DNA of 64,000 nucleotides from Senimuribacter sp049852125 (GCF_049852125.1 NZ_CP187532.1:930001-994000); one strand, 5' to 3'. Shown: positions 8,333-16,924, counted from the first letter of the stretch. The notes: generated by a model from the sequence alone, not told the origin. Numbers and translations are program-made.

Positions 8333-8921
8333 TCCATATGAAGTATTGGGCGTTAAACCAGGAGCGTCAGAGTCAGAAATCAGAGCGGCGTATAAGAATC
8401 TAGTAAAGAAATACCATCCAGATAAGTATCAAAATAATCCTTTGGCTGATTTGGCGGAGGAGAAGATGCAGGAAATTAACGAGGCATATGATATTTTGAT
8501 GAAAAACCGTCCTTCAGGAAATGAGAGCTATCATGCGTCCGGCTCACAGTCTTATGGCGCATCCGGAGGATCAGCAGAATACTATGCTGTAAGGCAGGCG
8601 TTAGACCACAATGATTTGGTAGGCGCGGAGCAGATGCTGATCAATATGCCGGCGAGAGACGCGGAATGGTTTTTCCTCAGCGGCGTACTTTCGTATAAGA
8701 AGGGGTGGATTGACGATGCGCTGACCAATGTACGTCAGGCTATGGATATGAATCCGAACAATATGGAATACAGACAAATCTATCAACAGATGGCGTCAGG
8801 AGGAGCGATGTATAGAGGAAGATCCAACGCGCAGGGTTATGGACAGCAACAGCAAGGAGATTGCTGCGATACTTGCTGCACCGTGTATTGCCTGACCAGC
8901 TGGTGCTCTCCATGTTGGTAA
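8325..8921 (+). CDS. J-domain protein with cysteine-rich C-terminal tail
   Basis: Predicted Hsp70 co-chaperone of 198 residues. Residues 2-65 form a J domain with the HPD triad in 'KKYHPDKY' (about 31-33), which stimulates the ATPase of a DnaK. A Ser/Gly-rich linker follows, then a TPR-like helical segment (about 90-160, 'LDHNDLVGAEQMLINMPARD', 'LSYKKGWIDDALTNVRQAM'). The extreme C-terminus is CCDTCCTVYCLTSWCSPCW: seven cysteines in nineteen residues, a possible metal site or palmitoylation-like anchor. There is no Gly/Phe region or DnaJ zinc finger, so it is not the housekeeping DnaJ, which is encoded at 53764. It overlaps the DUF5685 gene by eight bases. Confidence 0.88.
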   Translation: MNNPYEVLGVKPGASESEIRAAYKNLVKKYHPDKYQNNPLADLAEEKMQEINEAYDILMKNRPSGNESYHASGSQSYGASGGSAEYYAVRQALDHNDLVGAEQMLINMPARDAEWFFLSGVLSYKKGWIDDALTNVRQAMDMNPNNMEYRQIYQQMASGGAMYRGRSNAQGYGQQQQGDCCDTCCTVYCLTSWCSPCW

Positions 8922-8936
8922 AATATATTGTTAATG

Positions 8937-8971
8937 AAGGGAATTCAGCGAAGAAGCTAAATTCCCTTTTT
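8937..8971 (+). terminator. Intrinsic terminator after the J-domain gene
   Basis: AAGGGAATT and AATTCCCTT form a nine-pair stem around a loop of about fourteen bases, followed by a run of T. Confidence 0.85.
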
Positions 8972-8984
8972 GATTGCGGAACTG

Positions 8985-10013
8985 CTAGATGATATGAATA
9001 TATCTCTCCAGTTCTTTTTCCATTTCAATTCGATGGTGTTTTGTGTAGATGCCTGGAATTCCTCCGGTATGCATCATGATCACGTTCTCACCCTGCTGAA
9101 TCTGGCCGCTTTTAACCATTTCTAAGATAGCGGCGAAGGTTTTGCCGGTGTAGCAGGGATCTAAAATAATACCCTCCTTGCGGCCCATGTAGTAAATGGC
9201 TTCTCGTACCTCTTTAACAGGATTATTGTAGTCACCGTGATCGTAATCACAGATCACGTCGAAATCTTCTTCACACATATTTATATCTAATCCAAAGAAC
9301 TGTTTGATTCTGCTGAAGTATTCTGTAGCTTCCGTTTTTCCGCCGTGTTTAAACGGCAGAATCGTTACGCCGGTAAGATGTAATGGGAGTTGTTCGTTTT
9401 TAATGCCTACAGCTAACCCCATATAAGTTCCCAGACTGCCTATGGTAGCGACGACGCGCACGTCTGTCAGCCCCATGGATTCTGTCTGCCGGGATAATTC
9501 CAGCGCACAGTCATAATAACCCAGACTGCCCAGTTCGTTAGAACCGCCGGTCGGAATGAAATAAACCTTTTCACCCTTAGCTTCCCATTCTTTTGTGACC
9601 TTTTCAACAGCTATAGACTGCAGTTCGTCTTCAGAATGCATACCGTCGTCCTGTACCAGATATACAGGACAACCCATAATGCCGTCGAGCAGAAGATTAG
9701 CTGATATTTCACCAGGATAAGGATCTACCGCAATGATAGCTGCTTTCATGCCTAGCTTTGCGGCTATGGCGCCGGTAAGCCTCCCATGATTGGTTTGCGC
9801 GCCTCCAACGGTCAGCAGCATGGTAGCGCCTTTGTCCATCGCGTCCTTTGCCAGGTATTCCAGTTTACGCAGCTTGTTTCCCCCGGTGCCGAAGTCGGTG
9901 AGGTCATCTCTCTTTAAATAGAGGTTGATACCTAATTCTCCGGAAATGGACTTTAGATGCGTTAACGGCGTAGGCAGGGTGATTAGTTGTAATTTTTCGT
10001 GACCTAATGTCAT
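8985..10013 (-). CDS. D-cysteine desulfhydrase / ACC deaminase-like PLP enzyme
   Basis: Fold-type II pyridoxal-phosphate enzyme of 342 residues, normal for the DcyD/ACC-deaminase family, which converts D-cysteine to pyruvate, sulfide and ammonia or acts on related amino acids. The cofactor lysine is Lys47 in 'GTGGNKLRKLEYL'; 'VGGAQTNHGRL' supplies the substrate-carboxylate loop and 'IPTGGSNELGSLGY' the phosphate-binding glycine loop. It is the last gene of a five-gene minus-strand operon and has a GGAGG ribosome site. A true ACC deaminase is less likely than D-cysteine desulfhydrase or a D-amino acid lyase, but the substrate is inference. Confidence 0.85.
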   Translation of the reverse strand: MTLGHEKLQLITLPTPLTHLKSISGELGINLYLKRDDLTDFGTGGNKLRKLEYLAKDAMDKGATMLLTVGGAQTNHGRLTGAIAAKLGMKAAIIAVDPYPGEISANLLLDGIMGCPVYLVQDDGMHSEDELQSIAVEKVTKEWEAKGEKVYFIPTGGSNELGSLGYYDCALELSRQTESMGLTDVRVVATIGSLGTYMGLAVGIKNEQLPLHLTGVTILPFKHGGKTEATEYFSRIKQFFGLDINMCEEDFDVICDYDHGDYNNPVKEVREAIYYMGRKEGIILDPCYTGKTFAAILEMVKSGQIQQGENVIMMHTGGIPGIYTKHHRIEMEKELERYIHII

Positions 10014-10034
10014 AGTGGTGTACCTCCTGATTTA

Positions 10035-11063
10035 TTACACTGTTCGAAGGGCTATCTGTTCTTTATAGTCTGCCAGATTTTTTTCTAGCAAAGCGGGTGT
10101 GTCCAGACCATACGGGCATTTCGCTTTGCATTTACCGCAGTGAAGACAGCTTTCGATCAAAGTCATATCGGCCTGATGCGCTTCGTCCATATAGACCTCT
10201 GCGGGCGCTCGGCGAAGCAGTAGAGCCATACGGGCGCAGTCGTTAATTTTAATCCCAACAGGGCATGGCATGCAGTAACCGCATCCTCTGCAGAAGTCGC
10301 CGGAAAGTTCTTCTCGTTCTGCTTCAATGAAAGCGCGCATGGCGTCGTCTATAACGGGAGGATTCTTTCCGCACATCAGGAACTGATCCAGTTCTTCTGT
10401 TTTTTGTACGCCCCAGATGGGAAGGACATTGTCAAATTGATTCATAAAGGCATATGCCGCGTCAGCTTTAGTAATAAGTCCTCCGCCCATGGCCTTCATG
10501 GCAATGAATCCCATATCAGCTTCTTTACATAGGGATACAAGTTCTAAATCCTCAGATGAAGAAAGATAGGAGAGAGGAAACTGCAGCGTTTCGTACAGTC
10601 CACTTTCGATGGCTTCCTTTGCTATGCTGATTCTGTGGTTTGTGATACCGATATGACGAATCTTTCCTTCTGCCTTGGCTTTTGACATTGCTTCGTATAA
10701 ACCAGTTCCGTCACCAGGCTTCGGACAGAAATCAGGGTTGTGAAACTGATACAGATCAAGATAATCTGTTTGCAGTTCATTTAAAGAAGTAGAAAGCTGC
10801 TGCCAGAATTCCTCTGTAGCGCTGCACATGGTTTTGCTTGCAAGAAAAACGTTTTCACGTAAGCTTCGGCTGCTGAGAGCTTTGCCTAACTTTGCTTCGC
10901 TGTCAGAATAGAATCTGGCAGTATCAAAGAAGGTAATACCGTTTTCGTAAGCGCGCATAATCAGTGCGTCTGCAGCTTCAAAAGAAATTCTTTGAATCGG
11001 CAACGCGCCGAAGCCGTTTTTATTAGTAATGATTTCTGTTTTTCCAAGTCTGATTTGCGTCAT
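10035..11063 (-). CDS. Aldo/keto reductase with C-terminal 4Fe-4S ferredoxin domain
   Basis: Predicted cytoplasmic oxidoreductase of 342 residues. The N-terminal barrel (about 1-240) keeps the catalytic pattern of aldo/keto reductases: 'FFDTARFYSDSEAKLGKAL' with Asp and Tyr, 'FLASKT' with Lys, and 'DLYQFHNP' with His. From about 258 there are two cysteine clusters, CRGCGYCMPCPVGIKINDC and CLHCGKCKAKCP, the usual arrangement for two 4Fe-4S clusters in clostridial Fe-S aldo/keto reductases. This points to ferredoxin-linked rather than purely NADPH-linked electron transfer. It sits between the desulfhydrase-like enzyme and the UPF0210 gene with gaps of 21 and 10 bases, so it is in the operon. 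Its substrate is unknown. Confidence 0.9.
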   Translation of the reverse strand: MTQIRLGKTEIITNKNGFGALPIQRISFEAADALIMRAYENGITFFDTARFYSDSEAKLGKALSSRSLRENVFLASKTMCSATEEFWQQLSTSLNELQTDYLDLYQFHNPDFCPKPGDGTGLYEAMSKAKAEGKIRHIGITNHRISIAKEAIESGLYETLQFPLSYLSSSEDLELVSLCKEADMGFIAMKAMGGGLITKADAAYAFMNQFDNVLPIWGVQKTEELDQFLMCGKNPPVIDDAMRAFIEAEREELSGDFCRGCGYCMPCPVGIKINDCARMALLLRRAPAEVYMDEAHQADMTLIESCLHCGKCKAKCPYGLDTPALLEKNLADYKEQIALRTV

Positions 11064-11073
11064 GATTTGCTCC

Positions 11074-12432
11074 TTAATTTTTTAGACTTTGCAGAGGAGC
11101 AGGGATTCTGCCGCCTCGGTTGATCATCTTTGCAGGAGATTGGCTGCGAACCGGCATAACAGGACCATACCCCAGCAAACCGCCGAAATCCAGTTCTTCG
11201 CCTTCGGAAAGACCGATTGCCGGGATCACGCGAACCGCTGTGGTTTTGGAATTGACCATTCCAATAGCTGCCTCATCTGCTATGATGGCAGAAATTACTT
11301 CGCTGGTTGTATCTCCAGGAATAACGATCATATCTAAACCTACAGAGCAGACTGCAGTCATTGCTTCCAGCTTTTCAATGGACAGGACGCCGTTTCTGGC
11401 CGCGGCAATCATACCAGCGTCTTCACTGACGGGGATAAAAGCGCCGGACAGGCCTCCTACACTGGAGGACGCCATTACGCCGCCTTTCTTTACGGCATCG
11501 TTGAGCATAGCCAGGGCGGCTGTCGTACCGTGAGCGCCGCATTGCTCTAAACCAATTTCTTCTAGGATATGGGCGACCGAATCTCCAACCGCCGGCGTAG
11601 GCGCTAAAGATAAATCGATGATGCCAAATTCTACGCCTAGCATTTCAGCGGCTTCCGCAGCCACAAGCTGGCCCATACGAGTGATTTTGAACGCAGTTTT
11701 TTTGATTGCTTCTGCGATTTCATTCATAGTAGCTTCCGCAGGCATTTTTGATAGAACGCTGCGAACTACGCCCGGACCGGAGACGCCGGCGGAAAGAACG
11801 CAGTCAGCTTCGCCAACACCGTGAAAAGCGCCGGCCATAAATGGATTGTCTTCTACCGCGTTGCAGAAAACCACCAGCTTGGCTGCGCCAATACATTGTC
11901 TGTCTTTCGTTAATTCGGCAGTTTCGCGAACCTTTTGTCCCATCAGCTTTATCGCGTCCATATTGATACCGGCGCGAGTTGAACCCACGTTGATAGAGGA
12001 GCAAACCAATTCAGTCTCAGCTAATGCTTGAGGAATTGCTTGAATCAGTTCCAGATCTCCCGCGGAAAATCCTTTTTGTACCAGAGCCGAAAAACCCCCG
12101 ATGAAATTTACTCCAACCTGGTGAGCAGCCTTATCCAATGTGAGGGCGTACTTTACCGGATCACCGCCGGAAACGCCAACCAGCATAGAGACCGGTGTGA
12201 CGGAGATTCTTTTGTTCACAATAGGAATTCCGTATTTTTTCTCAATGAATTCACCCGTTTTAACGAGATCACGTGCCTTGGTCGTAATTTTTTTATAGAC
12301 CTTTTCGCAGGATTTGTCGATATCGCTGTCAGCACAGTCCAGCAGAGAAATCCCCATAGTAATCGTGCGTATATCCAGATTTTCTTCTTGTATCATGGTA
12401 ATTGTTTCCATGATGTCGCTCATGTTCAGCAT
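11074..12432 (-). CDS. UPF0210 (PFL/DUF711) family protein
   Basis: Cytoplasmic protein of 452 residues matching UPF0210, whose members are distantly related to the glycyl-radical enzyme fold but have no agreed function. Recognisable stretches are 'IRTITMGISLLDCADSD', 'KRISVTPVSMLVG', 'CSSINVGSTRAGINMDAIKL' and 'GLLGYGPVMPV'. The length is typical and there is no signal peptide. It lies directly downstream of a small ACT-domain gene (gap 18 bases); in my knowledge these two families are repeatedly found side by side, suggesting the ACT protein senses an amino acid for it. GGAGG lies nine bases before the chosen ATG; an internal ATG three codons later is possible. Confidence 0.9.
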   Translation of the reverse strand: MLNMSDIMETITMIQEENLDIRTITMGISLLDCADSDIDKSCEKVYKKITTKARDLVKTGEFIEKKYGIPIVNKRISVTPVSMLVGVSGGDPVKYALTLDKAAHQVGVNFIGGFSALVQKGFSAGDLELIQAIPQALAETELVCSSINVGSTRAGINMDAIKLMGQKVRETAELTKDRQCIGAAKLVVFCNAVEDNPFMAGAFHGVGEADCVLSAGVSGPGVVRSVLSKMPAEATMNEIAEAIKKTAFKITRMGQLVAAEAAEMLGVEFGIIDLSLAPTPAVGDSVAHILEEIGLEQCGAHGTTAALAMLNDAVKKGGVMASSSVGGLSGAFIPVSEDAGMIAAARNGVLSIEKLEAMTAVCSVGLDMIVIPGDTTSEVISAIIADEAAIGMVNSKTTAVRVIPAIGLSEGEELDFGGLLGYGPVMPVRSQSPAKMINRGGRIPAPLQSLKN

Positions 12433-12450
12433 CTACAAAATCCTCCCGTC

Positions 12451-12726
12451 CTAAATTCTATGCATGGAATTAAAAATATTCTCATGCATAACGTGAACCT
12501 GCATGGCCGGTACTTGTTCCTGAATGGATTTTTGTAATTGATCGATCTGCATGGATGCTTCTGTGATGTCAACAATCATAACCATACAGAAAAAACTGTC
12601 TAACACAGATTGTGTTACTTCAACTACATTAGCATTAGCCTGAGCGCAAGCGGTGGAAACCCTGGCAAGAATTCCTACCATATCTTTTCCGATCACGGTT
12701 ACAACAGCTTTAGATGTTTCGTTCAT
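12451..12726 (-). CDS. ACT domain protein, UPF0237 family
   Basis: A stand-alone ACT domain of 91 residues ('KAVVTVIGKDMVGILARVS', 'ANANVVEVTQSVLDSFFCMV'), the ligand-binding module that senses amino acids and typically works as a dimer. The start is fixed by the ribosome site: AAAGGAGA directly abuts an ATG at 12732, too close to use, and leaves six bases before the ATG at 12726. Its first codons overlap the 3' end of the radical SAM gene by 17 bases, so translation is probably coupled. Together with the UPF0210 gene just downstream it forms the common two-gene pair of unknown role. Confidence 0.9.
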   Translation of the reverse strand: MNETSKAVVTVIGKDMVGILARVSTACAQANANVVEVTQSVLDSFFCMVMIVDITEASMQIDQLQKSIQEQVPAMQVHVMHENIFNSMHRI

Positions 12727-13774
12727 TATCATTCTCCTTTATTTTTACTTCATATTGATAATCCTGTAAAAAATCATTCACCTTATATAATATATTAAGT
12801 TCAGGGTATTTTTCAAGAAAAAACTTCTTGTTTCTGCCTCCGTTTCCGATCAGGTTAGAGAAGCAACGCCGGTTTGCGTAGAAATCTGCCTTAGTTTTTC
12901 CGTTGGAACGTCCTTTTAGCGTGACGTATTCCTTCAGTTGATCTTCAATTTGCTCTCTGGCGATGGCGCCCTCCACTAATTGACGGAAAGCTGGATGAAA
13001 AGTACCTCCTGCGGTTTGATCTTCATCGCTGAGAATATCGCTGCTTTTCAAACCGACACGGATAATATTGATACCGGCCTTTGTGAGAATTTTATACATT
13101 TCTTTGGTTCGATGGACAGCATCTTCTTCCGATAACGGCGTATATTGACCAGACACATATAGGTGGTGCAGCTGTGTGTCTGATATGATGACAGTGGGAT
13201 AGAGCCGGGCAATAGAAGGTCTGATTTTCACTGTTTCCTGCGCGGAATAAATATCCTTTTCTAAAGTGTCGCCCGGCAGACCAATCATCAGTTGAATTCC
13301 TAATTCGAAATCGTATTCCTGAATTAGACGGCAGCTTTTATATACCGATGCGCTGTCATGACCTCGTCCCGAAAGACGAAGCACTTCATCGTCAAAGGAT
13401 TGTACGCCCAGCTCGATCGTGTCGGCATCGTACTTTTTTAGATTATTTAAAATCGTTTCATCAATATAATCCGGTCTGGTAGACATATGAATCTTCTTGA
13501 TACGCCTCTTGTCCTTATATTCCTTTGCAATGGATAAATATGCAGATTGTTCCTCCAAAGGAAGTCCCGTAAAACTTCCGCCGAAAAAGGCCAGTTCAAT
13601 AACGTCAGTTCCAGCAGGCTCCAAGGTCGAAAGCCAGGTTTCAATGGTGTTCCTCACCTCTTTTTCAGAAGGAGGCGCAGTCCGTGCCGTAATCTTTCTT
13701 TGATTGCAGAAGACACAATCGTTGGGACAGCCTTTGTGGGGTATGAAGATGGGGATGATTGCATGCTTTTTCAC
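12710..13774 (-). CDS. Radical SAM protein, Elp3-like (ELP3/YhcC group)
   Basis: Predicted radical S-adenosylmethionine enzyme of about 354 residues. The 4Fe-4S ligands are in 'CPNDCVFCNQRKI' (CxxxCxxC). Further conserved parts are 'ELAFFGGSFTGLP', 'STRPDYIDETIL', 'ELGVQSFDDEVLRLSGRGH' and 'LMIGLPGD', the pattern of Elp3/HemN/YhcC-type enzymes. I prefer a GTG start at 13774, preceded by GGAGG ten bases away. The longer frame from 13834 adds twenty residues that are encoded by an intergenic repeat element and lack a good ribosome site. First gene of the minus-strand operon; the biochemical target, possibly tRNA or a small molecule, is unknown. Confidence 0.88.
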   Translation of the reverse strand: MKKHAIIPIFIPHKGCPNDCVFCNQRKITARTAPPSEKEVRNTIETWLSTLEPAGTDVIELAFFGGSFTGLPLEEQSAYLSIAKEYKDKRRIKKIHMSTRPDYIDETILNNLKKYDADTIELGVQSFDDEVLRLSGRGHDSASVYKSCRLIQEYDFELGIQLMIGLPGDTLEKDIYSAQETVKIRPSIARLYPTVIISDTQLHHLYVSGQYTPLSEEDAVHRTKEMYKILTKAGINIIRVGLKSSDILSDEDQTAGGTFHPAFRQLVEGAIAREQIEDQLKEYVTLKGRSNGKTKADFYANRRCFSNLIGNGGRNKKFFLEKYPELNILYKVNDFLQDYQYEVKIKENDNERNI

Positions 13775-13784
13775 TTGTCTTTCG

Positions 13785-13829
13785 CCTCCATTACTTCGGT
13801 TTACTGTATGTACTGCGATACTCACGTAC
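13785..13829. repeat. Intergenic repeat, copy A (degenerate ACGTAC-core element)
   Basis: Left half of an element related to the two copies in the dnaK cluster. It shares ATTACTTCGG, then 11 bases, TACTGC, seven bases and ACGTAC with exactly the spacing seen at 51440-51479. The right half (to about 13890) is diverged and pairs poorly. It lies in the leader of the radical SAM operon. Confidence 0.6.
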
Positions 13830-13946
13830 TTCATGAAGCCTTAGCCCGATTTGCCGCATGTGTTGCATTGCTTGACTTCGGACATTGACGAATTCCTGTG
13901 GTCCGCGGCTTTTTGTTAATGTCTCGATCCAGAGTAACCCGCATGC

Positions 13947-14594
13947 TTACAAAATCGACCCAATATCGGTCAACTTAAACTGAGGAAACCATTTGCAGGT
14001 GAGACCGCGTTTTTCAATAAAGTCCACGATGGCGGAGAAATCCGGATGACCGAACAGGTCGCCGTGGAAGATGATTTCTTTGCCGACTCTGCCACTGGCG
14101 CCGCCGATGAAACCGGTATCATAACCATCCAGTCTGACAAAGCCCGGTGCGACCCGAAGCACGGAAATATCAGGGAATTTACTGCAGGCTTTGATAATGC
14201 CTTCGTCATAGGTGATGAGAGAGGTTTCGTCTACGATGACTACGCTGCATTTTGTATAACCCTGTCGAACGTCGACGAGAATCATACCCATTTCCTTTGC
14301 TGCGAACAGTAGCTTTTCGTTAGTGATGTTGAGATTATGAATAAAATACTTTCCAGTGCAGGCGGCGTTGAAAGCGGCTTCGGCAGGGTAATCTTTTCCT
14401 AAATCTTCCTTTGCAGCAAAAAATATGGGTGCGTTTTGTTCGATCCCCATTTTACATAAAAATACATCGGGGTGATTTGAAATCGCCTTGTCAACAATAC
14501 CCTCCGACGCCACAAATTCCAAGCAGTAGCCTGTATCATTCAGATATTCTTTTAATCTGATATTTGCGTCTTTCGCAATATAAATTTTGTTCAT
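13947..14594 (-). CDS. DUF6873 family protein (predicted GME fold)
   Basis: Protein of 215 residues that I assign, with moderate confidence, to the DUF6873 family, described as having a guanidino-group-modifying-enzyme fold related to arginine deiminases and amidinotransferases. Visible candidate functional residues are in 'IHNLNITNEKLL', 'GYTKCSVVIVDETSLITYDEG' and 'FIGGASGRVGKEIIFHGDL', the last with Gly-Gly and His placed as in that superfamily. No signal peptide. There is no convincing ribosome site; a TAGAAT hexamer six bases before the ATG raises the chance of a nearly leaderless mRNA. It stands alone, divergent from the MATE gene. Confidence 0.75.
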   Translation of the reverse strand: MNKIYIAKDANIRLKEYLNDTGYCLEFVASEGIVDKAISNHPDVFLCKMGIEQNAPIFFAAKEDLGKDYPAEAAFNAACTGKYFIHNLNITNEKLLFAAKEMGMILVDVRQGYTKCSVVIVDETSLITYDEGIIKACSKFPDISVLRVAPGFVRLDGYDTGFIGGASGRVGKEIIFHGDLFGHPDFSAIVDFIEKRGLTCKWFPQFKLTDIGSIL

Positions 14595-14659
14595 GGAACT
14601 ATTCTAACACGAAAAGCACGGGAAAAAAAGGATAGATTGTTTTTTCTTTGTACACCCCC

Positions 14660-14689
14660 TTGACTTTGTACACATAAGTGTGTTCAAAT
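14660..14689 (+). promoter_or_regulatory. Promoter with operator-like dyad upstream of the MATE exporter
   Basis: TTGACT (14660-14665) and TCAAAT (14684-14689) are 18 bases apart. A 24-base imperfect dyad (14665-14688; outer arms TTTG/CAAA, inner ACACA/TGTGT) fills the spacer. TTTGTACAC also occurs just upstream at 14647. This suggests regulator control of the exporter. Confidence 0.55.
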
Positions 14690-14722
14690 AGTAGTAGAGT
14701 TTTAGAAGGAAGGAGATATCAT

Positions 14723-16090
14723 ATGCAAAAAAACAATACTTTAATGACGTCAGGCACAATTTGGAAGGAAATCCTTCTTTTTTCAATTCCGCTGATTTTA
14801 GGAAATCTGTTTCAGCAGCTCTACAATATTGTAGACTCTGTTATTGTTGGAAATATTGTAGGAAGCGGCGCTCTTGCGGCAGTAGGCGCAAGCGGTGCGA
14901 TTATTCAGCTTCTGATTGGATTTTGTATCGGTGCGTCCGCCGGCGCGGGGGTTATTACATCTCAGTCCTATGGCGCGCAGAACCAGGAGGGCGTGTTTAA
15001 GGCGGTACATACTACTTTGGCGATTTCCATCTGCGCGGGGATTATTTTATCAATCATCGGCGTTTTGTTTACGCCGTGGATTCTTCGTTGGATGAATACG
15101 CCGGAAGAAGTGTTTGCGGACGCAAAGGCTTACTTGCAGATCTTTTTTGCAGGTCATTTCTTTGCTGTCATTTATAACATGCTGGCAGGCATCTTGAACG
15201 CTGTTGGAAATTCCAGACGGGCGTTGATTTATCTGATTATCGCTGCGGTTTCCAATACGATTTTAGATATTATTTTTGTGGCTGTATTTAAGATGGGCGT
15301 TGTGGGCGCGGCGCTGGCAACAGATATCAGTCAGGGCATTTCCTGTTTCTTTATTCTGAGATTTCTTTGTCGCACCAGTGAGATGTACAAAGTTCACTTC
15401 AAATCTATCAAGTTTTATGATAATTTACTTGGAAGGATTGTAAGAATTGGTCTGCCTACCGGTGTGCAGAATATCGTTATTTCCCTGTCCAATGTTATCG
15501 TGCAGTCCAGTGTCAACAGTTTCGGCCCTACGGTTATGGCGTCTTACGCGGCTTTTAACCGTGTAGACGGATTTATTCTTCTGCCGATTTTAAGTATCAG
15601 TATGGCGGCGACGACCTTCTGTGGACAGAATTATGGAGCAAAACAGATTGACAGGATCAGACAGGGGATGAAGACCTCTATGAGTATGGGAGCTGGATAT
15701 GCGCTGATTGCCGGCGCGGTGATGCTGGTGTTCGGGCCGTATATCATTCGGATTTTCACTGGTGAACAAGCGGTCATCGAGACGGGAATTTACATGATGA
15801 AATATATGTATCCGTTCTATTGGGTTTTGGCAATTCTGCAGATTGCCATCGGCGCCATACGAGGTGTGGGCAGAACCTTTGAAGGAATGGTCATTTCGAT
15901 TTTCTCCCTGTGCGTTTGCCGTGTCATCTGGATTAAGGTCAGTCTCGATATATCCCACCAGCTAAATCTTTTGATTTTGGGTTATCCAGTGACCTGGCTC
16001 ATCGGTGCAATTATGATGTTAATTTACATTAAAAAAGGCAGATGGCTCAGATATGAGGAAATTGGTCTGGAAGAACCGGAGAAAGGATGA
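14723..16090 (+). CDS. MATE family multidrug/cation exporter
   Basis: Inner-membrane antiporter of 455 residues with about twelve hydrophobic helices. The start 'SGTIWKEILLFSIPLILGNLFQQLYNIVDSVIVG' is the classic MATE N-terminus (MepA/DinF/NorM-like), and the second half repeats the fold ('GRIVRIGLPTGVQNIVISLSNV'). It probably exports a toxic organic cation in exchange for Na+ or H+. The ATG at 14723 has an AAGGAG site; a frame from 14678 would start inside the promoter. Promoter structure suggests induction, but no regulator gene is adjacent. The next gene (ung) starts eight bases after the stop. Confidence 0.94.
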   Translation: MQKNNTLMTSGTIWKEILLFSIPLILGNLFQQLYNIVDSVIVGNIVGSGALAAVGASGAIIQLLIGFCIGASAGAGVITSQSYGAQNQEGVFKAVHTTLAISICAGIILSIIGVLFTPWILRWMNTPEEVFADAKAYLQIFFAGHFFAVIYNMLAGILNAVGNSRRALIYLIIAAVSNTILDIIFVAVFKMGVVGAALATDISQGISCFFILRFLCRTSEMYKVHFKSIKFYDNLLGRIVRIGLPTGVQNIVISLSNVIVQSSVNSFGPTVMASYAAFNRVDGFILLPILSISMAATTFCGQNYGAKQIDRIRQGMKTSMSMGAGYALIAGAVMLVFGPYIIRIFTGEQAVIETGIYMMKYMYPFYWVLAILQIAIGAIRGVGRTFEGMVISIFSLCVCRVIWIKVSLDISHQLNLLILGYPVTWLIGAIMMLIYIKKGRWLRYEEIGLEEPEKG

Positions 16091-16097
16091 CAGCATT

Positions 16098-16763
16098 ATG
16101 GTAAATATCGGAAACCATTGGGATGCAATATTAGCAGGAGAATTTGAAAAAGAATATTATCAGAAGCTGCGGCAGTTTCTGATCAGCGAGTACGGAAGCA
16201 AAACCATTTATCCGGATATGCACGATATTTTCAATGCATTGAAATATACAGATTACGAGGACGTCAAGGTTGTGATTTTAGGGCAGGACCCCTATCACGG
16301 TCCGGGGCAGGCCCACGGTATGTCTTTTTCTGTGCGGCCGGGCATCAAGCAGCCGCCTTCGCTGGTGAATATTTTCAGAGAGTTAAAAGACGATCTGGGC
16401 ATCGATCCGCCGGATCACGGCTATTTGGTCAAATGGGCGGAGCAGGGCGTACTGCTGCTCAATACCTGTCTGACGGTCAGAGAGCACCAGCCTAATTCCC
16501 ATAAGGGAAAGGGATGGGAAATTTTTACTGATAAGGTAATCAGTCTGCTCAACGAGCGGGAAAAACCCATGGTCTTTATCCTCTGGGGCGGCAATGCAAG
16601 GTCGAAACGAAGTCTGATTACGAATCCAAACCACTTGATTCTAGAAGGCGCGCATCCAAGCCCGTTGTCTGCTTACAACGGCTTTTACGGCGGCAGGTAT
16701 TTTTCCAAGGCTAATGATTTTCTGACGGCAAATGAACAGAGCCCGGTGGAGTGGAAAATATAA
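16098..16763 (+). CDS. ung: Uracil-DNA glycosylase, family 1
   Basis: Excises uracil from DNA to start base-excision repair; 221 residues, normal for Ung. Family 1 motifs are complete: the water-activating loop 'VVILGQDPYHGPGQAHG' with catalytic Asp, 'LLLNTCLTVREHQPNSHKGKG' and the minor-groove loop 'EGAHPSPLSAYNGF' with catalytic His. The start at 16098 has AAAGGA upstream. It is probably cotranscribed with the MATE gene, which is an accidental-looking pairing, and is followed by a terminator. Confidence 0.97.
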   Translation: MVNIGNHWDAILAGEFEKEYYQKLRQFLISEYGSKTIYPDMHDIFNALKYTDYEDVKVVILGQDPYHGPGQAHGMSFSVRPGIKQPPSLVNIFRELKDDLGIDPPDHGYLVKWAEQGVLLLNTCLTVREHQPNSHKGKGWEIFTDKVISLLNEREKPMVFILWGGNARSKRSLITNPNHLILEGAHPSPLSAYNGFYGGRYFSKANDFLTANEQSPVEWKI

Positions 16764-16778
16764 AGACATTAAATTTAG

Positions 16779-16821
16779 ATTCTGCGGTTTTACAGTAATA
16801 TGCTAGATCGCAGAATTTTTA
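16779..16821 (+). terminator. Intrinsic terminator after ung
   Basis: ATTCTGCG pairs with CGCAGAAT (eight pairs, 22-base loop) and is followed by a T-rich tract. Confidence 0.8.
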
Positions 16822-16862
16822 TTTCTTTTATTTTGTTTTCTTTCGTTTTCTTTCGCTTTTGG

Positions 16863-16890
16863 TTGATTTTTTTCTTTTTTGGGTTATAAT
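16863..16890 (+). promoter_or_regulatory. Sigma-A promoter of the AlbA_2/ATPase regulator gene
   Basis: TTGATT (16863-16868) and a perfect TATAAT (16885-16890) with a 16-base spacer, about 35 bases upstream of the start codon. Confidence 0.8.
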
Positions 16891-16924
16891 AAAAGAAAGA
16901 TGATTTGTGAAGGGGGAACCGGAG

